Positions 26,953 through 36,771 of a DNA stretch of 64,000 bases are shown in pieces. Source of the stretch: Alphaproteobacteria bacterium (GTDB lineage Bacteria > Pseudomonadota > Alphaproteobacteria > Caulobacterales > Caulobacteraceae); the NCBI GenBank assembly GCA_018820205.1, contig JAHJOK010000006.1, forward strand, positions 1 through 64,000, given 5' to 3'. The translations under genes and the position numbers were made by a program. The notes under the pieces were generated by a model. The model saw only the letters and a program-made list of their open reading frames with translations, was not told where the DNA came from and ran no database searches. Within the stretch, counting starts at the first letter, position 1, and the number at the start of each line of letters is the position of its first letter.

Positions 26953-28653
26953 ATGACGCGCCCGAACCTGGATCACTACATCGCCGGCTGGCGCGGACCC
27001 CTGCTGGCGGCGCTGATCGCCATGATCGCCGGCCTGCCCAGCCTGTTGCTGCTGCCGCCGCTGGACCGCGACGAAAGCCGCTATGCCCAGGCCACGTCGC
27101 AGATGCTGGAAAGCGGCGACTATGTCGACATCCGCTTTCAGGACGACCCGCGCTGGAAGAAGCCGATCGGCATCTACTGGATGCAGGCCGCGGCCGTCAG
27201 TCTGACGTCGAAGGTCGAGAATCGCGATATCGCCCCCTACCGCATCCCTTCGCTGCTGGGGTCCATGCTGGCGGCCTGGGCCTGCGCCTGGGTCGGGGCG
27301 GCGCTGTTCGGGTCGAGGGCGGGATTCCTGGCCGGCGCCATCCTGGGGGCGACCTTCCTGTTGTCGTCGGAAGCGGGCATCGCCAAGACCGACGCCATGC
27401 TGTGCGGGTCGGTGACCCTGGCCATGGCGGGGCTGGCGCGGCTGTATATGGCGTCGCGCGTGGCGCCTCTGGTCAAGGGCGACCCGGTCCAGCGACCGTG
27501 GAAAATAATGTTCTGGCTGGGTCTGGGCCTGTCGATCCTGATCAAGGGGCCGATCGGCCTGCTGGTCGTCGTCCCGGCCCTGGCGATGCTGTGCCTGTGG
27601 GATCGCCAGTGGGCCTGGCTGAAGCGGCTGGGCTGGGGCTGGGGCGTCCCGTTGCTCGCGCTGATCGTCGGCCCTTGGGCGATCGCGGTCACCGTCGCCA
27701 CCGACGGCGGCTTCTGGCGCGAGGCCATCGGCAACGACCTGGGCGGCAAGGTCACCGGCGTCGCCGAAAGCCACGGCGGCTTCCCCGGCATGTATGCGGT
27801 GCTGGCGCCCCTGTTGCTGTTTCCCGCCACCCTGATGCTGCCGGCCGCCCTGTCGACGGGCTGGAGTCGCCGCGCCGAGCCGGCGATCCGCTTCGTGGTC
27901 TGCTGGCTGGTCCCGTGCTGGCTGATCTTCGAGATCGCCCCGACCAAGCTGTGGCACTATACGCTGCCGACCTTCGGGGCGATCGCCCTGTTGATGGCCG
28001 CGGCCCTGACACGGCCCATCGGGTCCGTGTCGCGCTGGACCGGAGCGGGGCTGGCCGTTCTCGCCGCCGTGGTCGTCAGCGGCATCACCGTTTACGGCCT
28101 GACCGCCTTCGGCACCTCGACGGCCCAGACCTGGGCCACGATCACCGTGGTCTGCGCCGTCATGGCCGCCTTGATCGGAAGCTTCCTGATGCTGAACCGG
28201 GCCGCGATCACCGGGGTCATCTTCGCCCTGGGCTTCGGCATCGTGGCCCATGCCGCCCTGGCCGGCACGATCCGCCAGCTGCGCCCCCTGTCGATCGCCC
28301 CCCGGCTGGAGAAGGCGCTGGAACAGAACGGCCTGGCCCCGAGCCAGGGCCTGACGCCCGGACCGGTCGCGATCACCACCTTCCATGAGCCCAGCTTCGT
28401 CTTCGTCAGCGGTCGCGACACCCAACTGACCGACGCGGCCGGCGCCGCCCAGGCCCTGGCGGAGGGACGGCCCGCCATCGTCGAGGCCGGCGACGCAGAA
28501 GCCTTCCTGATCGCCACGACCGAGACCGGCGTGCCCGGCCGCGCGGTCGGCGTGGTGACCGGCCACAACTATTCCAGCGGCGACGACGTCAGCCTGACCG
28601 TCTATGCCCCGCCGGGTGCGCCTGTGACCGCCCCGACGGAACCGCGCCCATGA
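26953..28653 (+). CDS. ArnT-like GT39/GT83 membrane glycosyltransferase
   Basis: 566 aa, about 12 membrane segments followed by a soluble C-terminal region. The first periplasmic loop carries PPLDRDESRYAQATSQMLESG and FQDDPRWKKPIGIYWMQ, the acidic donor/acceptor motif of ArnT and protein O-mannosyltransferases. It transfers a sugar from an undecaprenyl carrier to lipid A, protein or another acceptor on the outer face of the inner membrane; the acceptor is unknown. The ATGA overlap with the next gene suggests co-transcription, although the next enzyme is metabolic. Confidence 0.9.
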   Translation: MTRPNLDHYIAGWRGPLLAALIAMIAGLPSLLLLPPLDRDESRYAQATSQMLESGDYVDIRFQDDPRWKKPIGIYWMQAAAVSLTSKVENRDIAPYRIPSLLGSMLAAWACAWVGAALFGSRAGFLAGAILGATFLLSSEAGIAKTDAMLCGSVTLAMAGLARLYMASRVAPLVKGDPVQRPWKIMFWLGLGLSILIKGPIGLLVVVPALAMLCLWDRQWAWLKRLGWGWGVPLLALIVGPWAIAVTVATDGGFWREAIGNDLGGKVTGVAESHGGFPGMYAVLAPLLLFPATLMLPAALSTGWSRRAEPAIRFVVCWLVPCWLIFEIAPTKLWHYTLPTFGAIALLMAAALTRPIGSVSRWTGAGLAVLAAVVVSGITVYGLTAFGTSTAQTWATITVVCAVMAALIGSFLMLNRAAITGVIFALGFGIVAHAALAGTIRQLRPLSIAPRLEKALEQNGLAPSQGLTPGPVAITTFHEPSFVFVSGRDTQLTDAAGAAQALAEGRPAIVEAGDAEAFLIATTETGVPGRAVGVVTGHNYSSGDDVSLTVYAPPGAPVTAPTEPRP

Positions 28654-29567
28654 GCCGTCCGATCCAGATCGTCGAGGTTGGTCCTCGCGACGGCCTGCAG
28701 AACGAAAAGGCAATTCTGGATCCCGCAGTTCGGGCCGAGCTGGTCCTGCGCCTGGAGGCCGCCGGCGCGCGCCGGATCGAGGCGGTCAGTTTCGTGCACC
28801 CGAAACTGGTGCCCCAGATGGCGGGCGCCGAGGACGTCATGACCGCCCTGCCGGAGTCGTCCGACCGCAGCCGGATCGGTCTGGTGCTCAACGGCAAGGG
28901 CTATGACCGGGCGCTGGGAACGGCCGTGGACGAGGTCAATGTCTCCCTGTCGGTCACCGATGGCTTCGGCCTGAAGAACCAGGGTCTGGCCGTTCGCGAC
29001 CAGCTGACGATGCTGAGCGACATCCTGGCCCGGCGGCACAACTCCGACGGAGCCGACACGCCGGCGCCGTCGCTGTCCGCGACCCTGTCCTGTGTCTGGG
29101 GCTGTCCGTTCGAGGGCGAGGTCTCGGTGGAGCAGGTCGCGACGATGGTCGCAGAGTTGTCCGCCCTCGGCGTTGCCGAGATCGGTCTGGCCGACACCAT
29201 CGGCGTCGGCGATCCCTGGAGCGTGACCAGGCAGATCGAGGCGGCCCGCGCCGCCGCGCCCGGCGCGACGCTGCGGCTGCATTTCCACGACACGCGGAAC
29301 ACCGGCGTCGCCAATGCCTATGCGGCGGTCCAGGCGGGGGTCGATGTGCTCGACGCCTCGGTCGGCGGCATCGGCGGCTGCCCCTTCGCCCCCGGCGCCA
29401 CGGGGAACGTGGCGACCGAGGACCTGGTCTATATGCTGGAACGCGCCGGGTTCTCGACCGGCTATGACCTGGACGCCCTGATCGAAACCGCCCGCTGGAT
29501 CGGGGAAAGGATCGGCCGGCCGACGCCCAGCGCGCTCAGCCGCGCGGGGGGCTGGGCAGGTCGCTGA
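28650..29567 (+). CDS. Hydroxymethylglutaryl-CoA lyase
   Basis: 305 aa TIM barrel. Cleaves HMG-CoA to acetoacetate and acetyl-CoA at the end of leucine breakdown. The motifs are EVGPRDGLQNE, the substrate Cys loop SVGGIGGCPFAPGATGN and the metal His pair in LRLHFHDTRNTG. Its start overlaps the ArnT-like gene (ATGA). Its TGA stop abuts the stop of the opposite-strand FkbM gene, so the six bases TGATCA end both. Confidence 0.93.
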   Translation: MSRPIQIVEVGPRDGLQNEKAILDPAVRAELVLRLEAAGARRIEAVSFVHPKLVPQMAGAEDVMTALPESSDRSRIGLVLNGKGYDRALGTAVDEVNVSLSVTDGFGLKNQGLAVRDQLTMLSDILARRHNSDGADTPAPSLSATLSCVWGCPFEGEVSVEQVATMVAELSALGVAEIGLADTIGVGDPWSVTRQIEAARAAAPGATLRLHFHDTRNTGVANAYAAVQAGVDVLDASVGGIGGCPFAPGATGNVATEDLVYMLERAGFSTGYDLDALIETARWIGERIGRPTPSALSRAGGWAGR

Positions 29568-30491
29568 TCAGCGCCGCTTCTCCGCAATGCGGAGCGGCGG
29601 GCGGCGCGAGGCGACGATGTCGCAATGCTCCAGGTCCAGAAGCTCAACCGCGCTGACCGGCGCGAGCCCGAACGGGGGACCGATGCGCCAGAACCGGAAC
29701 CCCAGGCCCGTCAGCCAATCGACCAGATCAGGCACGGACGTCCGGGAGGCCATCTGGTACACGCTCCATTCCATGCAGACCACGATGGCGGGATTGGCCT
29801 GCAACAGCCCGGCCGCGCCCCGGAGAATGAAAGGCTCGGAGCCTTCCGCGTCGATACGGATCATGTCGACGCGGCCGCAGTCGAGATCATCCAGCCGGAC
29901 TCCCTCGACCCTGAAACGCTCGGCCTCCCCATACAGCTCCGCGTCGTAGGGCGCCCCGACCATGCTCGGCACATGACCGCCCCCCGAGTTTCGCCGGAAG
30001 GACACGAAGTCGACGGGACCCGGCGCATCCGTCGCGGCGCGGCCGACGAGCCGGACCCGATCGCCGAACCCGTTCACGCGAACGGACTTGCCGATCAGGG
30101 TCACCAGTCTCGGGTTGGCCTCCAGGGCCGTCACATGCCCCTGCGGCCCGACCCGGGCGGCCATGATCACGGTGTAGTAGCCGACGTTGGCCCCCACCTC
30201 GACGACGCGTCCGCCCGGCCGAAGCAGCGACATGACCACCGCCGTGACCCAGGCCTCCCAACGCCCGTGAACGATGATCCCCGGGCAGACCTGCTCGTCC
30301 AGCGTGTCCACGAAGAGCAGGGGCCCCACCGTCAGCCGGGTCAGCCCCAGGTCACCGCCGAGATAGAAATAGTGCTGCCCTTCCGGCCGTCGGCGCTGGA
30401 CTGCCGCCAGGTGCTCGGCCACGGGGTCGTCGTGCTGGAACCAACGCCGGACGGACCGCGTCCGGCGGGCCAGGCTTCTTCGGAATGACAT
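29568..30491 (-). CDS. FkbM-family SAM methyltransferase
   Basis: 307 aa. Motif I reads GGRVVEVGANVGYYTVIMA and the acidic strand-2 end ALEANPR. The FkbM block is VDMIRIDAEGSEPFILRGAAGLL. These enzymes O-methylate sugars or small molecules; substrate unknown. It follows putA by 6 bases and is probably co-transcribed, although no functional link is obvious. Confidence 0.87.
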   Translation of the reverse strand: MSFRRSLARRTRSVRRWFQHDDPVAEHLAAVQRRRPEGQHYFYLGGDLGLTRLTVGPLLFVDTLDEQVCPGIIVHGRWEAWVTAVVMSLLRPGGRVVEVGANVGYYTVIMAARVGPQGHVTALEANPRLVTLIGKSVRVNGFGDRVRLVGRAATDAPGPVDFVSFRRNSGGGHVPSMVGAPYDAELYGEAERFRVEGVRLDDLDCGRVDMIRIDAEGSEPFILRGAAGLLQANPAIVVCMEWSVYQMASRTSVPDLVDWLTGLGFRFWRIGPPFGLAPVSAVELLDLEHCDIVASRRPPLRIAEKRR

Positions 30492-30497
30492 GATGAA

Positions 30498-33400
30498 TCA
30501 GAGGTTCAGCAGCGCCGGATCGCCGCCCTGGGCCGAAATGTTGTTCGAGATGGCCTTTTCCGACGCATAGCGGATCAGACTATAGGGCCCGCCCGCCTTG
30601 GGGCCGGTGCCCGACAGGCCTTCGCCGCCGAACGGCTGGACGCCGACCACCGCGCCGGTGATCGAGCGGTTGATATAGACGTTGCCGGCCGGGACCAGAC
30701 GGATCACCTCGCTGGCGAAGGCCTCGATCCGACTGTGAACGCCCAGGGTCAGGCCGAAGCCGCGCGAGGCCAGCTTGCCCGCGACCTCCTTCAGCTTGGC
30801 CGGGTCGTAGCGATAGATGTGCAGGATCGGGCCGAACACCTCGCGCTCCAGATAGTCGGGGCTTGAGACTTCGGCGATCGTCGGAGCGAACAGTTCGCTG
30901 CGTTCGGACCCTGCGGGCAGGCTGGCGCGGGCGATGATCTTGCCCTCGCGCGCCAGTTTCTTGACGTGGGCCTCCAGCATCTGGCGGGATTCCATGTCGA
31001 TGACCGGGCCGATGTCGGTGCCGGGATCGGAGGGATCGCCGACGACCTGGGCCGCCAGGGCGCCCTTCAGGCCCTCGATCATCTCCTCGGCCGAATCCTT
31101 GGGGATGAACAGCATCCGCAGGGCCGAACACCGCTGACCCGCCGAACCGAAGGCCGAGACGATGACATCGTCCAGCACCTGTTCCTTCAGCGCCGTGGTG
31201 TCCACGAACATCGCGTTCAACCCGCCTGTCTCGGCGATGAAGGGGATGATGGCGCCGGGCCGCGCGGCCAGTGCGCGGTTGATCCCCGCCGCCGTGTCGG
31301 TGCCGCCGGTGAAGGCCACGCCGTCGATGCCCGGATGGGTCGTCAGGGCCGCGCCGACCGTCTCGCCCCGACCCGGCACCAGGGCCAGAAGGTCGGGGTT
31401 CAGCCCTGCCTTGTGGAACAGGCGAACGGCCTCGGCCGCGACCAAGGGCGTTTGTTCGGCCGGCTTGGCCAGGACGGCATTGCCCGCCGCCAGCGCCGCC
31501 GCCACCTGTCCGACGAAGATGGCCAGGGGGAAGTTCCACGGGCTGATACAGGCGAACACGCCGCGTCCGTGCAGCACCAGTTGATTGGTCTCGCCGACCG
31601 GCCCCTGCAGGGTCTCGGCGCCGCCGAAATCCCGCTCGGCCAGCATGGCGTAGTAACGGCAGAAGTCGGCCGCCTCGCGCACCTCGGCCACGCCGTCGTT
31701 CAGCGTCTTGCCCGCCTCACGCGCCAACAGGGCCACCAGACGGTCAAGATCGGCCTCCAGCGCGTCGGCGGCGGCGTTCAGCACGAGGGCGCGCCGGGCG
31801 CCGCCCTGACGGTCCCAGGTGATCTGGGCCTTGCCGGCGGCGGTGACGGCCATGTCGATCTCGGCCTCGGTCGCTTCGGACACATGGCCCAGAACCTGGT
31901 TCAGGTCATAGGGGTTGGTGACGTTCTGGGCGTGGGTCCCCGACCGCAGCATGCCGCCGATGAGGGGGCCCGAGGTCAGCTTCTCTCGGTCCACCCGGTC
32001 CAGCGCCTGGGCGTGGATTTCGCGGTCGGCCAGCTGGCTGTAGTCGCGGCCGAGTGAGTTCTGCCTGTCCGTGTACATGTGTTTGGGCGCCGGAATTCGG
32101 GGGTGACGGTCGGGCTGGGCCTCGACCTGAAGGATGGGATCGGAGGCGACGGTCGCCGCAGGCACGCGCTCGTCCAGCAACGCATGGACGAAGGATGAGT
32201 TGGCGCCGTTCTCGAGCAGACGCCGAACCAGATAGGGCAGGAGCTCCTCATGCCCGCCGACCGGGGCGTAGCTGCGGACCACGAACCGGTCTTCGGCCCA
32301 GATTTCCTCGGCCGCCTCGTACAGGGCCTCGCCCATGCCGTGCAGGCGCTGGAACTCGATCCGAACCTTGGACGCACGCGCCATCAGGTGCACGGCCGCC
32401 AGTGATACGGCGTTGTGGGTGGCGAACTGGCCGTACAGGTGCGGATCGGCGTCCAGAATGGCGCGGGCGCAGACCAGATAATTCAGATCCGTCGCCGCCT
32501 TGGTGGTGAAGACCGGATAGTCGGGGCGGCCCATCACCTGGGCCTTCTTGATCTCGGTGTCCCAGTAGGCGCCCTTGACCAGCCGCACCATGATCCGGCG
32601 GCCGGACACCCGGGCCAACTCGGCGACCCGGGCGATGACCTCGGGCGCGCGCTTCTGATAGGCCTGAACGGCCAGACCCAGACCCTTCCACTCCCCCAGA
32701 TCGGGATCGTGGGCCAGAGCATCTAGCAGCTTCAGCGACAGGGCCAGACGGTCGGCCTCTTCGGCGTCCATGCAGAAATTGATGTCGTAGCCCGCCGCGA
32801 TCATCGCCAGCCGTTTGACGCGGGGATACAGCTCGGACCAGACGCGGCTCTCCTGCGTGGCCTCGTAGCGGGGCGACAGGGCAGACAGTTTGACCGAGAC
32901 CCCGTGCCCGGTCATCGGCCCCTGCATCTCCTTCCGCTCGGGGATGGCCTTGCCCACCCCGTGGATGGCCTCGGCATAGATGCGCTCATAGCGTTCGGCG
33001 TCGGCGGCGGTGCGGGCGCCCTCGCCAAGCATGTCGAAGCTGCACAGCCATTGTTCGTTCTTGGCCCTTTTCAGGGCTCCCTTGACGCTGCGCCCGACCA
33101 CGAACTGCTCGCCCATCATGCGCACGGCGGCGGCGACGGCCTGGCGGATGACCGGCTCGCCGATTCGACCGGCGACGCGTTTGACGAAGCCCGGCAGGTC
33201 GCGACGGGCGTCCTCGTCGACATCGACCAGTTTGCCGGTCAGCATCAGGCCCCAGGTCGAGGCGTTGACGAACAGGTTCTCCGACTGACCGAGATGGCTG
33301 TGCCAGTCCGACGATCCGATTTTTTCCGCGATCAGTCGGTCGCGTGTGTCTTCATCGGGAATTCGCAACAGGGCCTCGGCCAGGCACATCAAGGCCAGGC

Positions 33401-33653
33401 CCTCGCGCGTGCCCAGGCTGAACTCCTGCAGGAAGCTTTCGACCACGCCTTCCTGACGCTGGGTCTTGCGCGCCAGTTCGACCAGTTCGATCGCCTGCTC
33501 GACGGCGGCCTCACGCTCGGCCTCGTTCAGGGGCGAGATGGCCAGCAGGTTGCGGACGACGGCGGGTTCGTCGGCGAATTTGCCGTGGTCCAGCGTGTCC
33601 CAGTCCTGGCTGAGGGCGATCCGGGGCGTGACGTGTACGTTCATGTCGCGCAC
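30498..33653 (-). CDS. putA: Bifunctional proline dehydrogenase / glutamate-semialdehyde dehydrogenase
   Basis: 1051 aa, the short class. An N-terminal helical arm is followed by the FAD proline dehydrogenase barrel, with GHGVSVKLSALSPRYE, DINFCMDAEEADRL and MVRLVKGAYWDTEIK. The aldehyde dehydrogenase part has ISPWNFPLAIFVGQ, the Glu block FIAETGGLNAMFVD and the catalytic Cys in GSAGQRCSALRML. It lacks the ribbon-helix-helix repressor domain of the 1320-aa E. coli PutA, so it should not autoregulate. The start is GTG 33653 with GGAAG 8 bases before; ATG 33644 is the alternative. Confidence 0.95.
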   Translation of the reverse strand: MRDMNVHVTPRIALSQDWDTLDHGKFADEPAVVRNLLAISPLNEAEREAAVEQAIELVELARKTQRQEGVVESFLQEFSLGTREGLALMCLAEALLRIPDEDTRDRLIAEKIGSSDWHSHLGQSENLFVNASTWGLMLTGKLVDVDEDARRDLPGFVKRVAGRIGEPVIRQAVAAAVRMMGEQFVVGRSVKGALKRAKNEQWLCSFDMLGEGARTAADAERYERIYAEAIHGVGKAIPERKEMQGPMTGHGVSVKLSALSPRYEATQESRVWSELYPRVKRLAMIAAGYDINFCMDAEEADRLALSLKLLDALAHDPDLGEWKGLGLAVQAYQKRAPEVIARVAELARVSGRRIMVRLVKGAYWDTEIKKAQVMGRPDYPVFTTKAATDLNYLVCARAILDADPHLYGQFATHNAVSLAAVHLMARASKVRIEFQRLHGMGEALYEAAEEIWAEDRFVVRSYAPVGGHEELLPYLVRRLLENGANSSFVHALLDERVPAATVASDPILQVEAQPDRHPRIPAPKHMYTDRQNSLGRDYSQLADREIHAQALDRVDREKLTSGPLIGGMLRSGTHAQNVTNPYDLNQVLGHVSEATEAEIDMAVTAAGKAQITWDRQGGARRALVLNAAADALEADLDRLVALLAREAGKTLNDGVAEVREAADFCRYYAMLAERDFGGAETLQGPVGETNQLVLHGRGVFACISPWNFPLAIFVGQVAAALAAGNAVLAKPAEQTPLVAAEAVRLFHKAGLNPDLLALVPGRGETVGAALTTHPGIDGVAFTGGTDTAAGINRALAARPGAIIPFIAETGGLNAMFVDTTALKEQVLDDVIVSAFGSAGQRCSALRMLFIPKDSAEEMIEGLKGALAAQVVGDPSDPGTDIGPVIDMESRQMLEAHVKKLAREGKIIARASLPAGSERSELFAPTIAEVSSPDYLEREVFGPILHIYRYDPAKLKEVAGKLASRGFGLTLGVHSRIEAFASEVIRLVPAGNVYINRSITGAVVGVQPFGGEGLSGTGPKAGGPYSLIRYASEKAISNNISAQGGDPALLNL

Positions 33654-33760
33654 ATAGACGCTTCCGCGACGGAACGGGAGGGGGCCGCGACATCTCGCAT
33701 TCTTTCGAACAAGGGGCTAAGTCTGTCGGCCCCCGTCACGGTGAAAGCCGCCGCCTGTCC

Positions 33761-34849
33761 ATGCGCATCGTTCTGGCCACTGACGCCTGGGAGCCCCAGG
33801 TCAACGGCGTCGTCCGCACCCTGACCCGCACCGTGGCCGAATGCCGCGCCATGGGTCACGAGGTCGAGGTGATCGAACCCAGCCAGTTCCGCACCATCGC
33901 GGCCCCCACCTATCCTGAAATCCGCCTGGCCCTGGGGGCGGAGGAAGAGATTCGCGAACGGCTGCGCGCGATCGAGCCAGAGGCCGTCCACATCGCCACC
34001 GAGGGGCCGATCGGCATCGCCACCCGCCGCATCTGCGTGGAGTGGAAGCTTCCGTTCACGACCAGCTATCATACGAAATTCCCCGAATATATCTCGGCGC
34101 GTTTCCCGGTCCCCGTGCAGGTCGGCTACGCCTACATGAAGTGGTTCCATAAGCCTTCGGGCCGCCTGATGGTTGCGACGCCCACCCTGAAGGCCGAGCT
34201 GGAAGAGCATGGCTTCAAGAACATCTCGCCCTGGTCGCGCGGCGTCGACACGGAACAATTCCACCCCGATCTGGGGCGAATCTTCGACGACATGGGCGGC
34301 AAGGACTGGCCGCGCCCCTTCTGGCTGAACGTCGGCCGGGTCGCTGTCGAGAAGAATATCGAAGCCTTCCTTGAGACCGATCTGCCGGGAACCAAGATCG
34401 TGGTCGGCGACGGTCCCGCGCGGGTCGATCTGGAAGCCCGCTATCCCGAGGCGAAATTCCTGGGCGCGCGCTTCGGCGAGGAACTGGCTCGCTGTTTCCG
34501 CGACGCCGACGTGTTCGTCTTCCCCAGTTGGACCGACACCTTCGGCCTGGTGATCCTGGAGGCCATGGCCACGGGCACCCCGGTCGCGGCCTATCCGGCG
34601 CATGGCCCGATCGACCTGATCCCCGGATCGAACGCGGGGGCCATCGACGAGGATCTGCGCACCGCCTGTCTGGAGGCGCTGAAATGCGACCGCGCCGCGA
34701 CGCGGGTCTATGCGGAGAAATTCAGCTGGCGCGCCTCGGCCGAACAGTTCGTCGAGAACCTGCAGCCCTATCCCGAGCCCGAACGCGGCCGCTTCTGGCG
34801 TCGCCTGAGGCGGATCGCGCGGGTCCGTCGCCGGGCGGCGGCGGGCTGA
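33761..34849 (+). CDS. GT4-family glycosyltransferase
   Basis: 362 aa GT-B enzyme. The N-terminus MRIVLATDAWEPQVNGVVRT and the C-terminal acid cluster FGLVILEAMATGTPVAAY (E-x7-E) match GT4 glycosyltransferases that make glycolipids such as mannosyl- or glucuronosyl-diacylglycerol. TSYHTKFPEYISARFP is typical of the SqdX/DgdA-like group. The C-terminal tail is Arg-rich and may bind membrane. Membrane glycolipid synthesis under low phosphate is a known role for such enzymes, but no Pho box is seen here. Confidence 0.9.
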   Translation: MRIVLATDAWEPQVNGVVRTLTRTVAECRAMGHEVEVIEPSQFRTIAAPTYPEIRLALGAEEEIRERLRAIEPEAVHIATEGPIGIATRRICVEWKLPFTTSYHTKFPEYISARFPVPVQVGYAYMKWFHKPSGRLMVATPTLKAELEEHGFKNISPWSRGVDTEQFHPDLGRIFDDMGGKDWPRPFWLNVGRVAVEKNIEAFLETDLPGTKIVVGDGPARVDLEARYPEAKFLGARFGEELARCFRDADVFVFPSWTDTFGLVILEAMATGTPVAAYPAHGPIDLIPGSNAGAIDEDLRTACLEALKCDRAATRVYAEKFSWRASAEQFVENLQPYPEPERGRFWRRLRRIARVRRRAAAG

Positions 34850-34865
34850 GCCGAGCGACCCCCTT

Positions 34866-35927
34866 CTATTCCGGGCGGGCCATCGGCGTCAGGGCCGTCG
34901 CGATCGCGCGCTGAGCCACCAGTTCCGGCTCCGGCAGCGGCACCAGACCCCGGTCCTGAAGATATCCGCCGCGCCCGACGGCCGCTTCCGAGGTGAACTC
35001 GATCAGGAAGGCTTTCAGTCCGGGCGTGACGCCGATGTGGGCCTTCTTCACATAGATGTAGAGGCTGCGGGCCAACGGATAGCTGCCGTCCGAGATGGTC
35101 TGCGGCGTCGGCGCGATCCCGTCGATGGTCTCGGCCTTCACCGTATCCATGTTCTGCTCGAGGAAGGAGTAGCCGAACACGCCCAGCGAACCCGGCGTGC
35201 GCGTAAGGGTTTGCAGGATGGCGTTGTCGTTCTCGCCCGAGTCGATCCAGCGGCTGTCCTCGCGGATGGTGTGGGCCAGCGCCTCAAACCGGTCGCCGTC
35301 CTGCTCTTCGATCGCCGCCATCGCGGGGATCATCTTGGCGCCCGGCGTCATCCCCAGTTCCAGAAAGGCGTCGCGGGTGCCGGACGTCGGCGGGGGGCCG
35401 TAAACCTGGATCCGCTGGTTCGGAAGGGCCGGGTTGACTTCATTCCAGGTGCGGGCCGGGTTGGGGATCAGGTCGCCGTTCGGGCCGGGCACGGTCTTGG
35501 CCAGGCCGGACCACAGGTCGTCCAGCTCGAAGTCGAAGCTGTTTCCGTCGCGCGCGGTCGCCACGACGATGCCGTCATAGCCGATGATCAGTTGAATGAT
35601 TTCGGTGACGCCGTTCTCGGCGCACATGTCGAACTCCGACTGTTTCATCGGCCGCGACGCGTTGGCGATGTCCGGCGTCGAAGGGCCGACGCCCTGGCAG
35701 AAGGCCTGGATGCCGCCGCCGGTGCCCAGCGACTCGACGCGCGGCGGCGCCCCTTCGGGATTGTTGCGCCCGAAATTCTCGGCCACCCGCGTGGCGAAGG
35801 GGAAGACGGTCGAAGACCCCGCCGCCCAGATTCCGTTCCTCTGACCCGTCGGCCCGCAGGCCGCGACAGCCAGGGCGGCGGCCAGGGTTCCGACGGCGAA
35901 CAGTCGACGAGCGAGGATTGGCGGCAT
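34866..35927 (-). CDS. PstS-like phosphate-binding lipoprotein
   Basis: 353 aa. Lipobox VAACG at the end of the leader. The periplasmic phosphate-binding fold shows IWAAGSSTVFPFATRVAE, the T-G-G-G loop in ESLGTGGGIQAFCQG, NASRPMKQSEFD, GYDGIVVAT and PPTSGTRDAFLELG. No pstC, pstA or pstB follows. It lies 34 bases after phnE in the same direction, so it appears to belong to the phn operon and could deliver phosphate to PhnE. Confidence 0.9.
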   Translation of the reverse strand: MPPILARRLFAVGTLAAALAVAACGPTGQRNGIWAAGSSTVFPFATRVAENFGRNNPEGAPPRVESLGTGGGIQAFCQGVGPSTPDIANASRPMKQSEFDMCAENGVTEIIQLIIGYDGIVVATARDGNSFDFELDDLWSGLAKTVPGPNGDLIPNPARTWNEVNPALPNQRIQVYGPPPTSGTRDAFLELGMTPGAKMIPAMAAIEEQDGDRFEALAHTIREDSRWIDSGENDNAILQTLTRTPGSLGVFGYSFLEQNMDTVKAETIDGIAPTPQTISDGSYPLARSLYIYVKKAHIGVTPGLKAFLIEFTSEAAVGRGGYLQDRGLVPLPEPELVAQRAIATALTPMARPE

Positions 35928-35961
35928 CAGGGGACTCTCAGGCGAAGCGAATGTGCGACGC

Positions 35962-36771
35962 TTAAAGCAGACGTTTGCGCATGGCCTGTGACAGCATGTC
36001 GATCAGGGTCACCGCAATCACGACGACGATGACGATGGCCGACACGGCGCTGAAGTCGAACGCGTTCATGCTGTCGAACAGCACCTGACCGATACCACCC
36101 GCCCCGATCAGCCCCAGAACCGTCGCCGATCGGCTGTTGGATTCGAACCTGTAGAGGGCGAACGACGTCCACAGGGGGGCAACCTGGGGGACGACGCCCC
36201 AGGCGATTTCATGAATCGGGTTTGCCCCCGTGGCGCGCACGCCCTCGACCGGTCCCTTGTCGATCGACTCCACCGCTTCGGAGAACAATTTGGCCAGAAC
36301 GCCGGCCGTATTCAGCGCGATGGCCAGAACCCCGGGAAGAGGACCAAGGCCAACGGCGACCACGAACAGCAGGCCGATGACGAGGTCGGGGATTGACCGC
36401 AGCAGGTTCATGACCAGGCGAACCGGGAATACGACCCAGGACGGCGCGACATTGCGCGCCGCAGCCAACCCCATGGGCACGGCGGCGAAAATGGCGATGA
36501 AAGTGCCCCAAAGGGCGATCTGAACCGTCTCCCACATCTTTTCGACGAACAGACGCCAGTTCGTGAAATCGGGACGCAGCAGTTCACTTACGAACAGCTG
36601 GGTGTTCTCGGAATTGCTGAACAGTCTCGACAGATTGCCAAGATCGACGTCGCCGACGCTGTAGACCAGCAAGGCCAGCACGCCGCCCCAGATCAACACA
36701 TCCAGCGCCCACGCCCCGGCAGACTTGGTCGGAGCTTTGGGAACGCCGCCGGGCAGTGTCGTATCGGTCAA
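35962..36771 (-). CDS. phnE: Phosphonate/phosphate ABC transporter permease
   Basis: 269 aa from TTG 36771, overlapping the phnD stop (TTGA). Five to six membrane segments with the ABC-permease loop EGVRATGANPIHEIAWGVVPQVAPLW and the PhnE signature RFESNSRSATVLGLIGAGGIGQVL. It forms the channel of the PhnCDE importer. Confidence 0.93.
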   Translation of the reverse strand: MTDTTLPGGVPKAPTKSAGAWALDVLIWGGVLALLVYSVGDVDLGNLSRLFSNSENTQLFVSELLRPDFTNWRLFVEKMWETVQIALWGTFIAIFAAVPMGLAAARNVAPSWVVFPVRLVMNLLRSIPDLVIGLLFVVAVGLGPLPGVLAIALNTAGVLAKLFSEAVESIDKGPVEGVRATGANPIHEIAWGVVPQVAPLWTSFALYRFESNSRSATVLGLIGAGGIGQVLFDSMNAFDFSAVSAIVIVVVIAVTLIDMLSQAMRKRLL

